This document shows positions 6,218 through 6,832 of a stretch of 6,832 bases of DNA, in pieces. The position numbers and the translations under genes are program-made. The notes beneath the pieces are model-generated. The model was not told where the DNA came from, searched no databases, and saw only the letters and a program-made list of their open reading frames with translations. Position 1 is the stretch's first letter. Each line of letters starts with the position of its first letter. Origin of the DNA: Candidatus Rokuibacteriota bacterium (GTDB lineage: Bacteria; Methylomirabilota; Methylomirabilia; Rokubacteriales; CSP1-6); the NCBI GenBank assembly GCA_003221595.1, contig QHSM01000039.1:1-6832 (forward strand), given 5' to 3'.

Positions 6218-6832
6218 GCGACGGGCGGACGCGGCCGCCGAAACCGCGGCGGCCTGGGCGCCGAGATAGACCTCGATCACGCGCGGATCGCTCGCGACGC
6301 GCGCCGGCGGGCCCTCGGCGATCTTCTCGCCGTGATCGAGGACCATGATCCGATCCACCACGCGCATCAGGACTCCCATGATGTGCTCGACCCAGATGAT
6401 CGTGATGTTCAGGTCCTTGCGGATCCGACCCAGGAGCTCGGCCGCGTGGTCCATCTCGTGCTCGTCCAGACCGCTCAGGCTCTCGTCGGCCAGCAGGAGC
6501 TTCGGCGAGGTCGCGAGCGCCTTGGCGAGCTCCAGCTTCTTCAGGGCCGCCGCGCCCAGGCCGTCGACCGGCGCCCGGGGGTCGATGGGCAGGCCCACCA
6601 GCCCGAGCGCCCGTTCGGCGGCCTCGAAGGCCTTCGCGCGCGAATGTTGACCCTGTCCGTAGAAGCCCGCGAGCATCACGTTTTCGAGGATCGACAGCCG
6701 GCGAAACGGCCGGGGAATCTGAAAGGTGCGCCCGACGCCCAGGTTGATGATTCGATGCGGCGCCAGCCCGGCGATCTCGTGGCCCTCGAGGCGAATCGAG
6801 CCGCGGTTGGGGACGAGGGCTCCCGATAGCAT
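6215..6832 (-). CDS. livG: Branched-chain amino acid-type ABC transporter ATP-binding protein LivG (N-terminus cut by window edge)
   Basis: The frame spans 205 codons plus a stop and is already open at the right edge. The ATG at 6832 is almost certainly internal, because LivG proteins are about 250 residues and the visible part starts just after the Walker A region (MLSGALVPNRGSIRLEG). In numbering from that ATG: Q-loop GVGRTFQIPRPF (32-43), a diverged signature GLGAAALKKLELAKALA (91-107), Walker B KLLLADES (111-118) with the catalytic glutamate kept but Ser in place of the usual Pro, D-loop region SGLDEHE (120-126), and H-loop IIWVEH (145-150). It should form the ATPase pair with LivF. The C-terminal tail after VYLG (188-191) is Ala-rich. 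The weak LSGGQ motif resembles a LivG subtype I recall with a KRLE-like motif, so it may still be functional. Confidence 0.92.
   Translation of the reverse strand: MLSGALVPNRGSIRLEGHEIAGLAPHRIINLGVGRTFQIPRPFRRLSILENVMLAGFYGQGQHSRAKAFEAAERALGLVGLPIDPRAPVDGLGAAALKKLELAKALATSPKLLLADESLSGLDEHEMDHAAELLGRIRKDLNITIIWVEHIMGVLMRVVDRIMVLDHGEKIAEGPPARVASDPRVIEVYLGAQAAAVSAAASARR

Noticed and set aside
4979..6829. Plus-strand open frames opposite livH, livF and livG.
   Set aside because: They have low-complexity composition (runs of Asp, Glu, Gln, Arg), no motifs, and full overlap with clearly conserved transporter genes on the other strand.

Overview
The window comes from a GC-rich bacterial genome. Every gene I can support lies on the minus strand, so transcription runs from the right edge (6832) to the left edge (1). 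Gaps between genes are at most about 45 nt and most genes touch or overlap, which suggests one long operon with its promoter beyond 6832. The gene mix (a Liv-type ABC importer with an SDR, a flavin-dependent monooxygenase and an acetolactate-synthase-like TPP enzyme) resembles uncultivated soil or subsurface lineages such as Rokubacteria/Methylomirabilota, or some Proteobacteria. That placement is a tentative impression and has not been tested.

Layout in transcription order: (1) livG ATPase, cut by the right edge just after its Walker A region (6832-6215). (2) livF ATPase, complete (6215-5511). (3) livH permease, in frame but about 40 residues short internally (5509-4757). (4) livM permease, complete from a GTG start (4760-3792). 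(5) A short-chain dehydrogenase/reductase broken by an internal deletion and frame change (3807-3158). (6) A DUF2461 protein (3154-2483). (7) An HsaA/HpaH-like flavin-dependent monooxygenase of the acyl-CoA dehydrogenase fold (about 2439-1255). (8) A TPP-dependent enzyme, cut by the left edge (1224-1). No RNA genes, mobile elements, CRISPR arrays, convincing terminators or long non-coding stretches were found.

As a system, livFGHM would take up a branched-chain amino acid or another small carboxylate or aromatic compound. The SDR, monooxygenase and TPP enzyme would oxidise, hydroxylate and cleave it. The substrate cannot be read from the sequence, and the periplasmic binding protein is not in the window. 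I see no clearly new system.

The most notable signal is two internal losses of similar size, each about 40 codons, 1.6 kb apart. The loss in livH is in frame and removes the cytoplasmic coupling loop and probably one membrane helix. The loss in the SDR is out of frame and removes the catalytic YxxxK region. Either this operon copy is decaying or the assembly has collapsed at both places. Read mapping would decide.
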